A stretch of DNA of 64,000 nucleotides from Eopsaltria australis (lineage: Eukaryota > Chordata > Aves > Passeriformes > Petroicidae), in the NCBI GenBank assembly GCA_034509425.1, contig JAVTVJ010000011.1, forward strand, positions 8,260,001 through 8,324,000, in the 5' to 3' direction. Shown in pieces: positions 36,344 to 50,100 of this stretch. Every line of letters starts with the position of its first letter. Position 1 is the first letter of the stretch. Made by a program: the position numbers and the translations under genes. The notes below the pieces were generated by a model, which was not told the origin of the DNA, did no database searches, and saw only the letters and a list, made by a program, of their open reading frames with translations.

Positions 36344-36796
36344 AAGTGCATGGTTTTGGGCTTTTTTCCCCCCTCACCTTTCATCAATCTCAGTATATTT
36401 CAAATCTGTTTGCCATGATCTCTTTCAACAGTCCAGGAACTGAATGGGAAACATAATTCAGATTAGAGACTTTACATAAAGAACAGAAAAAAATCACTGT
36501 AGTCTTCTTCTGTCAAAATATTTTGGTTATGGTTAACTAGAGTGTGGTGGAATCTAATTGTGTAGTCAAATATTGTACCCAAGGGCAGCTTCTGCCATGC
36601 TATTGGTGTATTGCGCCACAGGTTTTGTTTCCTTATCCTTCAAGGGCATATATTTCTTACAGTATGTTCCAGGACTATCTGCAGGGTATTGGGAGGCATT
36701 CTGCTTTCCACATAGATCAGTCTGGCTGTGCTGAGTGGTGAACATGGACAGCCATGCTGGAAATCTGAGCCTGAGGAGTCTGTGGTTTGGACTTAC

Positions 36797-36985
36797 CTGA
36801 TGTCAGCCAGAGGCTATCACTCGATGGCCCAGAAAAGAAGAGATGAGAATGTCCCCGGCAGGTGAAAGACCAGTTTTTACATTGGCAAGCCCTGCAGATC
36901 ATGAGGACACAGTGAGTGTTCTCATTCAGCTGGAGACAAAAGCTTTTAGAGGAAGTAATATCATGTACTAAAGCAACTGGTGTCT
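36797..36985 (-). CDS. possible minus-strand internal exon, Cys-rich, 189 nt
   Basis: On the minus strand a long T-rich tract (GTATTTTTTTTTATATTCCAG) ends at 36986. The block is then open for 62 codons to a near-consensus donor CATCAG|GTAAGTCC. Phase is 1 in and 1 out, a symmetric exon. The peptide has seven cysteines, with a core CVLMICRACQCKNWSFTC. On the plus strand it lies inside the proposed intron between 33144 and 44063, so it would belong to a nested or antisense gene. No partner minus-strand exon was found that joins it convincingly, and no domain is recognised. Chance is a serious alternative. Confidence 0.22.
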
Positions 36986-37704
36986 CTGGAATATAAAAAA
37001 AAATACAAGCTTTGGGGATCCGTGTCTGTTCATCAGACATGCCAAGTACCAAAATCCAAGCTAAGAATACCTGAAAATCTTGTTCTCAAGGACTGCATGA
37101 AGAGCTCCTTTAAACATTGTGTAATCACTTGAAGGCCTTGAAATTTGTTATACCTTGGTGATACAGAGCATAAGGATTCAACTCTGTGAAATTTCCACTA
37201 GACATATTTCACCATCACCTTATCTTCCCCTCCTATTCCCCAAGAAGCTCAAGATATTAAACATGGCTCAAAGCAAAAATACTTAGTTTCTTAATATGCA
37301 GAGTTTGGAAGATGCCTAGATAGAAGCTCCTCAGTGCACTCAGCTGTTTAATGCTCTCCCAGATGACACATGCCTCTTACAGCCCGCTGAAAAAACAAGA
37401 TTTGTACTTGAAAGCCTATGTTGTGGATTAGCCACAGGCTTGAATTTCAGGCGCAGGAAAACTGCATGAAAAAGAGAGGGGCTACATATTTAGGGGGTGG
37501 TAGAAAAGGAAAGGAGGAAGGCAAACCAGTTTTTAACATTAAGTTGCAAAAATCACTGTAATGCTCCCAGGTATTAGTTGAGATTTAATTAAAGGAGAAA
37601 GACAAAATTCCTTTTCCTGTGCTGTTACTGTCAAGCTACAGCATTTCAGTATGTGACCTTGATCCCACTGCACTTTAGCAAGGTGTGTGAGTGCTGGGGA
37701 ACTT

Positions 37705-37732
37705 GTCACCTAATGTCACCTAATGTCACCTA
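37705..37732 (+). repeat. 10-bp tandem repeat, nearly 3 copies
   Basis: GTCACCTAAT repeated: GTCACCTAATGTCACCTAAT then GTCACCTA. Minor local slippage array. Confidence 0.9.
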
Positions 37733-39988
37733 GGTAGACTGGCTTTCCCATGAGCATCAGGAACATGCTATCAAGAAAAAACCCTCACACAGAGCTGTAA
37801 CTTTCCTGGGATTTATACCAGTGGTCTCCTAATTCAGGTATGCTCAGTGTCTGCACAACAGCCACCTGTTGGCAAACTTTCTACTGAATGAATGTCATCA
37901 GGAAGTATCAATCCCTTGCTTGTATGAATATGGTGTCCACTAACCCTATACTTTTTCCAGACACTCCTGAACATGCTCTTCTGTCAGAGATCACAGGAAG
38001 TAGATCTGTGTGTCCTCCTTCTAACAGAAGAAACACACTATTGCCCCTGTAAGAGGCACACTAGAGGTTTTGGGGTAATAAACACTGGATTTCTCTGAGC
38101 TCAGATGCACACAGTACATGTTGGAATGTGCTTTCTTTCCATCCTATGCTTCCCAGAGGGATGTAAAACACCCAAAGACACTTGTGAAACAACAGTGGCT
38201 TTTAGCATTTGTCCAGCAAACCAGAAGAGTGCTCACAATGCCAGTCCCTAACAGAATGGAGCTAAAGTGCACAAAAACATTCTTCCACACTTATTCCTGT
38301 GAGACAGAGTAGTGGTGTCACTGACAGTTACCTTACCACTATGTTACCTGCCTTATATATGTTGGAGTATTCTGCATCTTACCTCCATCTTTCCTGGTTT
38401 GGAGAAATGTGTATTTCATTCAGCAGATACACTGAAGTAGCACAAGCTGCCAGTGGCCCCTCTCTTCTCTTTGAACCACCTCAGCATTCAGAAAGCAGGA
38501 GCAAGTGGACTTCCCTGCATATGTTTGCCTACATAAATAATGCAGGAGGTCTGCTAATTCACTTGGTTCTTTTCAGTATATTTCTGAATTTATGGATTCA
38601 GGTGTGAATATTCTGTCCTTTCTGTGAGGCTACTAAGGCTGGAAATGGGCACACTTTCCCTTATTCTTTATTTTTCACAAAGAATAAACATACTGAAATA
38701 CTCTAGCCGTAGAAAGAACATAGATTCTTGTCTGCATCTGGTCCCTCTACCAGGGAGGATGAAGCAATTCATTTCACATCCACACCCCCAGCCTCCCACC
38801 AATTTTTTTCTATCTGTTAAAGGGATAAATCTTCATCACTCAGTCTGCAGTAGAGTCAATTACAATCTGTCTATTCATGCGAGTGCAACCCTTTGAAAAT
38901 ATGAAGTGCTGTGAGTGCTGAGTGATTTCACACTCTTTTATATGAACACAGTCTTTTCTGCTGATCTATAAACATCATGTTTCTGTTGGTCATAGTGAGT
39001 GAAAAACAACTTTTTGCTGCAGCAGCAGTATGTGAAAAAAGATACATGTACTACCACAAAAATCTTAATGCTTAAAAATAATTTAGCAAATTTATAATAT
39101 AGGGTAAAAGTACATGCTTTTGTGTTTTTTTGATGCTTTATAATGAGTCTTCCCCTGAAATAACTGAAATTCTATTCTGTATTGAATTTGTGAACACAGC
39201 GCTTGTAAAATTTATTCTATTTTGTGTATTAAATTTGTTGAAAAAAAGATTACTTTGTTCACCTTACCTTTGATTTATGACCTTGATCATCATATGTCTT
39301 TACAGAATCATTCTCTGATAGTCTTATTTATGAACAGGCTTTACCTCCATGAGGACAGCTGGGCTACAAGTCCAGTCTGATTATCTGTCCTGTCCAATTT
39401 AACCTCAGCCTATTATCTTGGGCTCCCTTAGCTTTTTATTTCCCCTGGATCCTCACCTCTGTTCTAATTGTTTGAAATGCTGTAAGGCTGCTGTGTTTTC
39501 AACTTAAAGTATAATCTGAAAAACTTATCACCTCCCTTTGTTTCCTACCTGTGGGGAATTCAGTTGAAATTGGAAATGGATATAAACCAGGTATGCTTTT
39601 ATTTTTACTGAACTACAAGGCTCTTCAAAAATATAAACACTCTTCTTTAGTTTCCAATAAATAAACTTAGTATGGCAGGTCTGCTTAATGTGTGCCAGAA
39701 CCCAGCTAAGAAATAGAAAGACTTTGAGTTTTAAATCAATAATATTTTTTTCCTAGCCAGTAATCATAAGACCAGATGAAACATTAAGTATCTCTTTCAG
39801 GACCAGATAGGATTCATTTTGCACATCATCTATCTTTTACTTCACATTAAAAAAAAAGATAGTTGCACAAGACAGACACAGAATGCTTATGGGCACTCCA
39901 GCCTACAAAAATTAAATCACAATCAAATCTCTAGTAATTTTAAACTTATTTGAACGGTCAGGATAAACATGAGGCATGTACAGAGGAA

Positions 39989-40050
39989 AATTTGTGTGTG
40001 TGGTAGTGGACAGAGAGGGGTGGAATCTAATTTGTGTGTGTGGGCGTGGA
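39989..40050 (+). repeat. GT-rich imperfect 40-bp duplication
   Basis: AATTTGTGTGTGTGG followed by a GTGGA-type word occurs at 39989 and again 40 bases later at 40029. The intervening sequence is only weakly repeated. Confidence 0.6.
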
Positions 40051-43000
40051 GCATTGGAATCACGTTATGGATGAATCCACATCAACCCTGGTGAGTTGTG
40101 TGTTTTGGAGAGGACTGCTTGATAGAAGTAGACTTCTCAACTCCAAATTTTTCATCTTTGAAAAAGTTTTACTTTGCCTTAACAAGTGTTGACAGAGTGG
40201 CTGCTAGAAAGGTCTAGTATCATTTTAGATCTCTAAAGGCTTTTTCTCATTATTCTCTCAGTATTTCTGGAGATCCAAAATGAAACAAACTTGAAAACTG
40301 GAATCAGGTGAATACAAGGCAAATTCTAGGTAAAGGCTTCTTCAGTAACATTACAAACCCCATTCGTGAGTTTGAATTTTGGTTATTAAATACTCTGGCA
40401 GAGTTTTTTATATGAAGCTGACTTGATACCTTGGTTTGCTGAGGTTGAACATGTGTAATTTGAGGACAGTCTTGTAAGCCCTTATTTATTTATTACAGGG
40501 AAAGCCACCTGAAAATCTCAGCAGCCATTTGTAGGCCTAGATATCTACCTTGTCATAACATCTGTGCTCACAATGGAACCTGCAAAGTCTTAAATGTTTG
40601 AACTAGTATGGCACAGATAAGGCTGGATATGTGGATCTGTATCTGAACATCAAGGAGCTCAGTGTGGGTTAATTTGCCTATTTAGAATCAGGATGAAAGA
40701 AACTACTCTGAAGTTTGTGCTCCTTCTGAGTTCCATGTAAGATGTAATGAGCTCATCTCTGCACGTTCACCAGATGTAGTGCAAAAACCATCACAATAAT
40801 GACAAAAGTGCAGCTCAAAAGATAGATTAACTTAAAAATTATCTACAACACTAGAAAGGGTCTTTGTATCTCAGTTTTTCCACCTGTACACAGTCAGTAA
40901 TACATAACTATTGTGTAAAGTAGGACTGGGCACACACATGTATGAAATGACTATTGAAGACCCTCATGGAGCCTTATGAATTTTAAGATGTGTGTGGTGG
41001 GGTTCTACGGTTCAGAAATCTCATTCTCTATTGTGATATTTTTGTATCACTTTTAATTAAGTGTAATGGCAATGATGTACTGAGAAAAAAATTAGGTGAT
41101 TGTGTTGGTAAAGAGGTTTTTTTTTTTAATTTTCTAAACTCTGCAGCAAGCAGTCTTTATTCCCAACATATTCTAAACCCATCCAAATTAGCACAAATAA
41201 GTTTGGAGCTGCAAAATATGAGGACAGAGTCAAGCAAAGATCCAGATGCAAAATGAAGCAAAGCCTCTTTGGGCAGGATATGATGAATCTACACTACAAA
41301 GAATTTAGTATCCCAGAGAAGTGTAACAAAGTGATATTTGTATTCCACTGACCACGACTGGGAAGGAATAGGATGAAAGGATGAAATTTAGCATGTGCTA
41401 CACTTGCTCTTAATTGTTATTCCCACAAGTCAGGAGAATAAAAAACATCAAAAGCAAGTGCTCAGTTCTGCCAGGGGAATGTGTACTTGAGTCTGCCTCC
41501 ATCCAATTGCTTGGTAAACATCCTAGGAGAAAATCCTGAGCTGACATGCAGGCATTGAGCTCAGATAGATGTTTTCAGAACTCTGATTTCCATTTCTATT
41601 ATTAAATGTTTAATCCTCTATCTAATAGGATATTACCCAAAGTGTACTGCAGGGCTTTCAAGTCCTTGAGTACAACCTGAGACTGGAAAATTTCTAACCG
41701 TTTCTAGCCTGCCTCTTGAAAAATGGAGCTTATAACTCTGAAAGCAGTGATATCTGGGTCAGAAATCTTTTCCCAGCTAACAGCCCCTTGAAATAAATGG
41801 AACTGCTTTCAGACAGGATGGGGAAGATCAGAAAAGCACACTACCTGCTCATTTCTGAACCACTACCAGTCTCACCTCTCTGTCCCTACTGCAATTCATG
41901 AACCAAGCTGGAGTCTGGTGCAAAGACCAGTCAGACCCTGGCCCCAGATGTGCTGTGGGTCAGGGTCCCCAAAATCAATCAATACTACTGTCACTCAATC
42001 ATAAGACTATTATTTATTCCAGTGTTTTCTGTTATCATTTTTTTCCCCCAAAGTGACAGTATGCTCTAATTATGACTCAGTGTCTAAACAAGAAAGGGTC
42101 AGTTATCATGTGATGTGTGCAAAAGAACTAAAATTTGGACAAATTTATATATTACAGTGGAATTAAGGTCTAGAATGCAATGGGCTTTATAGTCCTGTCC
42201 CAACTCATCTACTAGATATTAAAAGTACAGGGGAAAAAAGATAGATCATATGGAATTTGCGGAAAACAGTGGTTTGCCTTAAATCAGTATGTAACTTTTC
42301 TGACCTGTTCCTTTCTTCACCAAAGTACGTGGAAGTTTTGCCATTGATTTCAGCAGCAGCCAGATCAAGCCCTTTGAGATGAAATTTGTCATTACATGCA
42401 CACTCTGCCACTAAGGTTAAGTGCACTTTCATCCTTTGATTGTTAAAAATCCATACTTTATTTGATGATTGTCTTTTAACAAAATCACTCTTCTGAGACC
42501 TTGCTGTGATGCATGTATATTTCTAATGTTATTAAGAACCTCAAAGAGTAGGTAAATTGACTGTGTTTTTTTTCCAAAATCACTTCCATTTCAATCTGAA
42601 ACCTGACTGCATTTTGCAATACAGGAGACAGCATAAGCTGGCATGAAAAAGATAAGCTTTGTAACAGAACAAATTTTAACTTTACATAGAATATAATAAG
42701 GAGGTAAAAAAAGGAAAAAAGAAACTCAAAATGAATGTGTATGAATCTTTCTGAAAAGACAGAAACTCTTCCTTTCTCTGTCTCAGCATTTTAAAGGAAG
42801 GTAAAAGGAATGTTATTCTGTTTTAGCAATTTCTTTCAGATAGTGTTTTGATTTTTTAAAAAAAGAAAGCAGTAAATGTTTTTAAACAAAGTCAGTACAG
42901 TCAAAAACTTGGCTTGCATTAGAATGCATAAAATGTTTTTACCTTTACAGTTGTGCTTGCAAAGCACAATGGGTGAATAACAGAAACTGGGAGTGCTTTG

Positions 43001-43369
43001 TAAAAGCTTAACATAGGAAAAATTTATTTAGATACACAGATGTTGCTCATTCTATCACTGTCTTTTTTCTTTATTTGTTGTCTGGAAATATCTATGATAT
43101 GATCTCAATCTGAAATAGCAAATGTAAACATAACAAAGTCAGTGTCTAGAGGGTACTGAAACCGAATATTTTTCTAGTGACCTTCCCTTGTGTGCTCTTT
43201 TTCTTCAAACAGAAGTTCTAGAAATTATATAACTGCCTCATGTGTTAATAATATTCATCTCACTGACCTTTGTTTATTTTGAAACTCCCTTTTACAAGTA
43301 CAGTTCTTTTTAATAACCCATTCCCCCCTCCATTTTAACAATATCCATCAGTAACCCCAAAAGATAACC

Positions 43370-43413
43370 CACAATCAGCCTTTTATTCACTCACAATCAG
43401 CAATTTATTTGCT
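43370..43413 (+). repeat. 22-bp imperfect tandem duplication
   Basis: CACAATCAGCCTTTTATTCACT is followed by CACAATCAGCAATTTATTTGCT, identical over the first ten bases and similar thereafter. Confidence 0.75.
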
Positions 43414-44062
43414 CACATTTCTCTTATTTGTTTTGTATAAATATTCACAAACTCACAAGGGAATAACTTGTAAACTGCTTGTAAAAGTCTGACAGTCTTC
43501 ATCTGGTAATGATTCAAGAAAGTCCAAACCACCTCTGTGTTTGAGAGCAAAACAAAAAACAAAACCCAGAACAGTCCACATCACTTCTATCACAGCATGG
43601 GGCAGTTGGAAAGGGAAGGCACAGTTATATTTTTAAGATATTATTTCAGTATCAATATAACTCTAAGATGACTATGTGAAGAATGGTATAGTCTTTGGTG
43701 TGGGCATTTTATAACTATCCCTGCCCCTAGCCAATACTCCTCTAAGACCTCATGCCCAATGCCTCTTGCTGTCCTCCAGCTGCAGTACAACCCTCACTGT
43801 CCTGCTGCTGGACAGCAAGGTCTGAGTGCTTCCAAATAAGTCTTGGACGATGTCATCTGCTCTGGCTCATACTCCATTTAAGTAACTCAACCCTGACTGG
43901 TTTTGCCTGGAATAGATTAGAGATTCCTCCTGTGATCCTTTCTTTGCTGGCAGTGCAGGGAGGATAACCCTTGGCAGAGGTCAAAAGCAAACAACAAAGG
44001 AGCAGTAGTGTTTTCAGCTGGCAAACGGTTTGGAAAATGAATGTCTGCCTGTGGCTTTACAG

Positions 44063-44151
44063 AGACTCTGGGAGCATTTAGATCAACAGTGGGAGGACTT
44101 TGGAGAGCGATTGTTGACAAATAGTGCAAAATTAGGACCAGTACAGAAGAG
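44063..44151 (+). CDS. candidate internal exon (29 codons + 2 nt), helical
   Basis: The acceptor is TGCCTGTGGCTTTACAG and the donor AAGAG|GTATGTG. The block is open in phase 0 and exits in phase 2. It reads RLWEHLDQQWEDFGERLL, then TNSAKLGPVQK plus two bases. Hydrophobic residues at about positions 2, 6, 10, 13 and 17 fit an amphipathic helix or short coiled coil continuing from SISSLKK of the preceding micro-exon. Entry phase 0 matches the exit of 33116-33144, and exit phase 2 matches the entry of 62315. The high charge and Trp/Gln content look coding rather than random for this AT-rich DNA. The protein family is not recognised. Confidence 0.42.
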
Positions 44152-47100
44152 GTATGTGAAGAGTTCCAACTTTTTGTAAAGCATTGTGTCCTTGAAATAG
44201 AATATCCTATAGAGGCCATTAAGCAAGATGTGAGCCATAAATCTCTTTGTACTCATTCAACAAAACAATAGTGCATTTGTAAAGGAAGGGACAGGGAATT
44301 TCTGAAATGTCTTAAATTGTGGTATTCTTTTCACACTTGTATTTGGCATTGACAGGGAAATAATTTGATTGCTGTTAAGAACCCTCCATGCCCCGTCTCT
44401 CATTCCAATGAAGGAAAAATATTTGTTTTGCTGCTGGGAATGCAGAAATGGTTGAGTTCTCCCACATGTTTACCCCACAAAGAACCACTCTGTACTAGGT
44501 GGTACCACTACAAGGCAATATGCATCTCAGGACTACTCTCACTGTGTTACAAGAAACTGAGCAAAATTTGCATCTCATGCAACAGGACTGAATTATGAAT
44601 GCAATCTGCCGTGTGCACATTGTAACAACAATAACCTCCCACCCTGTGTTGGTTTCACTGTAAAATGAATGTGAAGATTATAAACTTGCTCAATTTTCAG
44701 AGAAATATGTAGCAATTTATAAATCTGTTTTGAAATGAAGCTGAGTTGAACTTTCATCCCACAAAGACATGCTGGGTGGTTTCAGCTGTGTTTCTCTTTC
44801 ATTTTTCCTGCTACAAGTCTGCAAATTCAAAATAAGAGAGGTAGAAAAACACATTTGTCAAATACACTGGCAAATATGCAAACAAGCCTATACACGCCTT
44901 TTGCAGATCCAGTCACTTTCTCTGTATCAAAATACACAAGGAAAATTAAACAGCTTTCAGATCTGTTTTAGGCTGAATAATTAGTGTTGAGGTGCTTGCC
45001 TGTGCTTTCAGAACCTTGGTAAGCACAGCACCAGTTTGATTTGACTTGCTGTTACTGAAATATTTCAACAACCTATCAAACTTTGGTAAATGTTTCACAA
45101 ATAACTCTGCCTTCGGAAAAAATAATCTGTATTCCCTTTCGTATGTGTGCTATGATACTTTTGAAAACTTGACAAACATTTACTTGCTTTATCATTTAAA
45201 CTTTGCCATTTGTTTAAAAGGAACTGTCTTTTGCACTACCTTGGACCTTTCTGAAATTATTTAACTAACTATTAAAATCACTCAGAAGCTCTGATCAACA
45301 CCTAGCTGAAATGTATTTCCAGTACCAAATCAGGTGGCATTAGTAGCTGTGCAGGATTTCCCTACAGTTTTGCACATATTTTAATCAGATCATTCACCTT
45401 TTCTTTCTGCCTGAAGGGATCAATATAGGAAAAAAGCAACAGAAGAGCCAGACCCAAACACAACTAATTTTTGGGGAAGCTGCATGTTAAATCTTCATTT
45501 GGTGAAGTAATCTCTTGGTCACAGACTGCTTTACAGTTTTGCTAACAGTTTTTCAGGTTGCTGCAGCCATATCTTGAATACATTATAGATTACAGGAACC
45601 AATAACAGGAACGTTTGTGCCAATACATCCTGAAATTGCATTTTGTAGCTCCAAGGCAGGGGGAGGTGTACAGAAAAGCAGTGAAGTTTCTTTCATTGCT
45701 TCTAAACATTTTCCATGAAGTCACGAATAAGACTGTCCAGCCTGAATCAAAGAACTGGATATGTTCCTTGGTTCCCCCTAAATCTTTCTGCAGTTGTAAT
45801 ATAGGTAATAAAAATGGTATTCTGCAATCTACTGCACATCCATGTTTACGACATTAAAGACCCTTCTGCTACAGGGATATTTTTAGACTAATATTCTGAG
45901 CTAGAATCTGGAAACAATTAATGTTATGTATCGTTCAGTTTTTGATAGACTGCTGCACTTCAGTGATACAGTCTGAAGTGAAACTGCATCTTGAGGAACT
46001 AAGGTAAGAAAAAACACGGTGCACAGAAACAAAATATATGTGGTAGTTTGACAACCTTGAAGGTGACTTTTTCCAACCCACTGAATATCAGATTCGTGCC
46101 CTGAAATGAAGTTCAGTGAGATTCATTACAGTTCCTTCTGTCACCAGAGTATTAAAACCCCAAATGCATCATTAACTCACAAGTGGGCTTTGCCATTTGG
46201 CAATAGTGGTTTGACACAACTCCGGTAACAAAACCATCTGCAAGAGCACCATGGACTTCTGCTGCATGAAGAAGTAATTGCTTTTGTATTAGAGATAAAA
46301 GAACTCATTTTGGTACATTTAGTAGCTGTTGTATGTTTTATGATGAAAAAAGAGCTTCCTGTATAAAGGACCTTGTCTGGATTTCCTTAGAAATAGAGGG
46401 CACACTGTGCTTCTCCTTAGAAGACTTAAAATACAGGAACACTAAAGTGCACCCACTCTTGCTAAGAGAAGCACAGCTACTGAATGTGTAGCATCTCAAA
46501 CACTCCCTTAGCTTTCAATCATATATAAGGAAGAGGTGAAACACTGGAACAGCAAGGCAATTATTCTTCCAGAACATTCCTTGGCCATAGTGATCCTTAC
46601 TGTAAGTTACCAAACCCCCAAAATACTAATAGAATAATGTCAGATATCGCCAGGCTATTAATTCTGTGAACAAGTAACAAGAGGATTTTGGAAGGTCTGG
46701 ATAATTGGTGAGTTCTTTCTTTCTCTCCCAGCTAAATCCCCTTTTCCAGCCTCCCCAATTTACCTGGACTCATTACTTGATTACTGACAGTGGCTGTTTG
46801 AGATTACTTTTGAAGTGAACTGCAATAAGCCACAGGAGCCAAAGGTTGCTTTGTCTCATCAAGGTATTGTCTTTGTCAGTACAAAGTTACCACTAAACCT
46901 TTGACAACCTCACAAGAGGGGCTGAGGACTTATAGGCATTTCAGCTTGAATAATCTTTCTACCCACACTTCATTTACCTCAGACATACCTCATACCCAGC
47001 AGTGAGGAGAGACCAAGGAAGATCCCTTCAGGCCTTTACCAAACACTGAAGGCTCAGGCTGAGATGCTGCAAAGGGTGCTGCTCCTTCCCCTTACTTTTT

Positions 47101-50100
47101 TCAGGAAAATCCATTACCTTCTCCGCCCACCATTACTGTCCAACTCCTGTTGAGTCCATAGCTCCTCCCTTCAAAGCCTCTTGCTGCTATTTTGTTGAAG
47201 CAAAGAAAATAAACATGTAGCACCAAGCCAGTCTGGGAAGCAAGGGGATGGATGCTAGGAAGGATGGGAGCTTGGTTAGGTTTGGGTCAGAGAGGAAATC
47301 CCAGCTGACATGTGGGAGTTGGTCATTTTGATACTGAAAGACCATAGGAACTTTTCTAAAGACCATGTTACAGAGTGTGTACGTGGATGTGTGTGTAATG
47401 GTGTGTACCATTGTTTCATTAATGCAATGTGATAAAATTTTGGTTCATAATATGTAGGCAAATATACACATCTTAAATGCCTCCCACTAATAATGAATCC
47501 GAAAAAAAATGCAGTTCTCTAGATTCCTTGCATAAATAGAGGGATTTGGGTGAAATCTTCTTTGGTGGAAGCAAAAGGGCTAGTGGCATGCAGCTTTGTT
47601 TTTTAACTGCCCTTTTACCATTCTTGGGCTCTATTCTCCTTGTTTTAGGATGGTGCAAAATTGCAGTGAGTGAAGAGTGACTATTTTGGTGATATACCTT
47701 TACTGAAAATTCAAGTTAATCAGGGAGTTCCCTTATCACTATCTAATTAACAGAAAGCTTTCTGACAGCCTCAGTAGGAATTCCACAGACTCAGTTAAAT
47801 TGGGTCTACCCTTCTGCTCAGGGCCAGGATCTCTCAGCAGTTGCAGCTGTGGCAGCAAGAACACCTTCTGCAGATATCTGGGATGCTTTGTGTGATAAAA
47901 AGGAAAATTTACAACTTTACTGCCATTCATTTATCACCTGTATGGTCATGGATACAATAACAACTGCAGCATCAGTAGTAATTGGGACACATTTATTACA
48001 CCACTTGGGCACACTAGTTACAGACCAGGACTGGATTGCTCTAGGCACTTTACAAAGAACAAAGCAATGATCATGATTCAAGGACTTCACAATCCAAGAG
48101 GAAAACTAACAGCAAAAGATGAAAATAGAAGATGGGAGTAGAAAAAGAGAGCAGCGAGACAGTATTGATCAGAGGACTCAGCACAGCAGCAGCCTAAATT
48201 GTTGTCAAACTGAATAATTTAAATCAGAATACTGATATGGAGGAACTGATTCTCTTGTTCACTGCAGTGTCTTTGAGTTGTGAGCCTACCAAATTTAATA
48301 GGGTTCTTCTTAAAAGGCTGCAATACAACAATACAATCAATTCTGCTTTGTAACAGGATGTGAACTTGAACATTGTGAATGACAGCTGGACTTAATAAAC
48401 TAGACTAGGTTATTCTGTACCATAGAAATGCCCACCCAGCAAACAGAGAGAAGTGAAATTAGCAGATATATTGAAGGTCACCTGCTTCTTTTTAGGAGTC
48501 ATTCTCCATGTAAAGGAGGGAGGATGTAGTGTGCCTGTGAACCTGTTGTTTCACATAGAAATTTGCACCATATCCATAGGAACCTGCTGATGAATGTCGT
48601 TTCCCTACAGCCCTGCATGCTTAAGCCTTGGGAAAAGGGATTAAAACAAATCAACAAACAAAAACAGAGAAATAAAATTATAAGCCAGGGGAAGTAATAC
48701 CTTGCCCAAACCTGCAACACTGGAGATGGCCACAATACTTGGGTCCCCTGAGACTTCCCGGACCTCTTGCTGGTATCTTTAGGTTGCCTGCTGCTTCATT
48801 TGCACAGAGCTTGAAGCAACTGCAGAGAGAGCATTTCCCAAGGGCAACTGAGCAGCTTTTGTACCGAGGGCACTCTGATATCATTCTTTAGAGAGCTGGA
48901 ATACCCATGTTCAGAATGTGGATGTACTGCTTGAGCTGTAAATTCAGAGATGTGCACCTGGAACAAAATGTTGCATTTATTTTGACAGTTTTGCTTTCAT
49001 ACTTGGCTTGCAGAAATGTTCTGCTTTATCAGAGGGCACAAAGAATATATTTTCCTTTTGCAAAAATGATACATATTTGGTGGTAAGTGCATTAATCATC
49101 AGCTATTGCATTGTCTCAATGGAATCCTACTCTAATCTAGACATGCTTTTTCAAAAGCTCATTGATGATTTCTTTTAAAGTCCTCTCAAAGACAATATTT
49201 TTGTTGTTATTTTCAAGAAAATTTTTATCTTACAGAAAGATAATTAGCTCCTACCTTCATATATTCAGCTTTTTTTCTTAAACAGCAAAAGAACAATTTT
49301 TAAGAAAGAAAAGAAAGAATTAATACCTTTATTGAGTCAAAGACAGCCCAAAATAGACAGCTTCTGGATGAAAGCAGTTTGCTTTTTATTATCAATTATT
49401 TATCCATGTTGTTACTCACTCACAGTCTCTTTTTTTTTTCCCTAGTTTTTCTCAGTCTCCTCATTTTTTAATAAGGTCTTTTAATTTTCTTTTAATATAA
49501 GAAATAGAAGTAAAATACCCTGGTTCTGTATACTTGATGGAAACTGTTTTGTCTTTTTTCTCCACCAGCACTTTTCACTATCTTAATTTGGAAAAATTAT
49601 TAAAAACAGCCTCCCACTGACTTCAGGGTACTTGAATAAAGTATTTGTAAAGTCAGAGGAGGTGGGAACATGAGTGAAAAAGGCAGAAATCACCAGGAAC
49701 CGTGTTAGGCCTTTTAGTCTTTGGCACATATCTAAGCAATCTAAATTGAGATGACTATTGATATGTCCATTTTCCACATGTCATCAAAATCCTGTTCATA
49801 ATGAAGAGACAGCCTTAAGCCAATATTTTTAAGATTGGAACCTTCCTCACAGCCTGCTTTATCTGTGTTTAACTATCTGGTCAGACAGATTCATTGGACA
49901 CTGGGCAATTTGTAATAAAAATGATATAAGTATGTTGAAAAAAACTCACACTGTTACAGTGTTCTCAAAACTGTAATTTAAATCGACACCAAGGTAAGAA
50001 TTTAGACCAAGCATTAGTGGTTATATAAAAGGCAATAAGAACAAATCTTGGCTTATTTTTTTTTTGCTATTCTGGGAAGCGTAAACAGAAGCAGACCCTT

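Larger units (their letters stand above)
33145..44062. other. candidate intron, about 10.9 kb
   Basis: No plus-strand exon is needed here, because 33144 and 44063 join in phase 0. The stretch holds the G16 run, a 10-bp tandem repeat at 37705, a GT-rich duplication near 39991, a 22-bp duplication at 43370 and one possible minus-strand exon at 36797-36985. Open frames of about 100 codons at 36130 and 38299 lack splice support on the plus strand. Confidence 0.4.

Noticed and set aside
36130..36456. 108-codon plus-strand ORF across the G16 run
   Set aside because: It depends on the poly-Gly run of a homopolymer and has no splice or start support.
38299..38607. 102-codon plus-strand ORF
   Set aside because: No acceptor at its start and no donor; the minus strand has equally good donor-like words in the same place.
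46060..46090. TTCCAACCCA-like word resembling a CR1 3' end
   Set aside because: The match is only about ten bases without the flanking CR1 blocks, too short to call.
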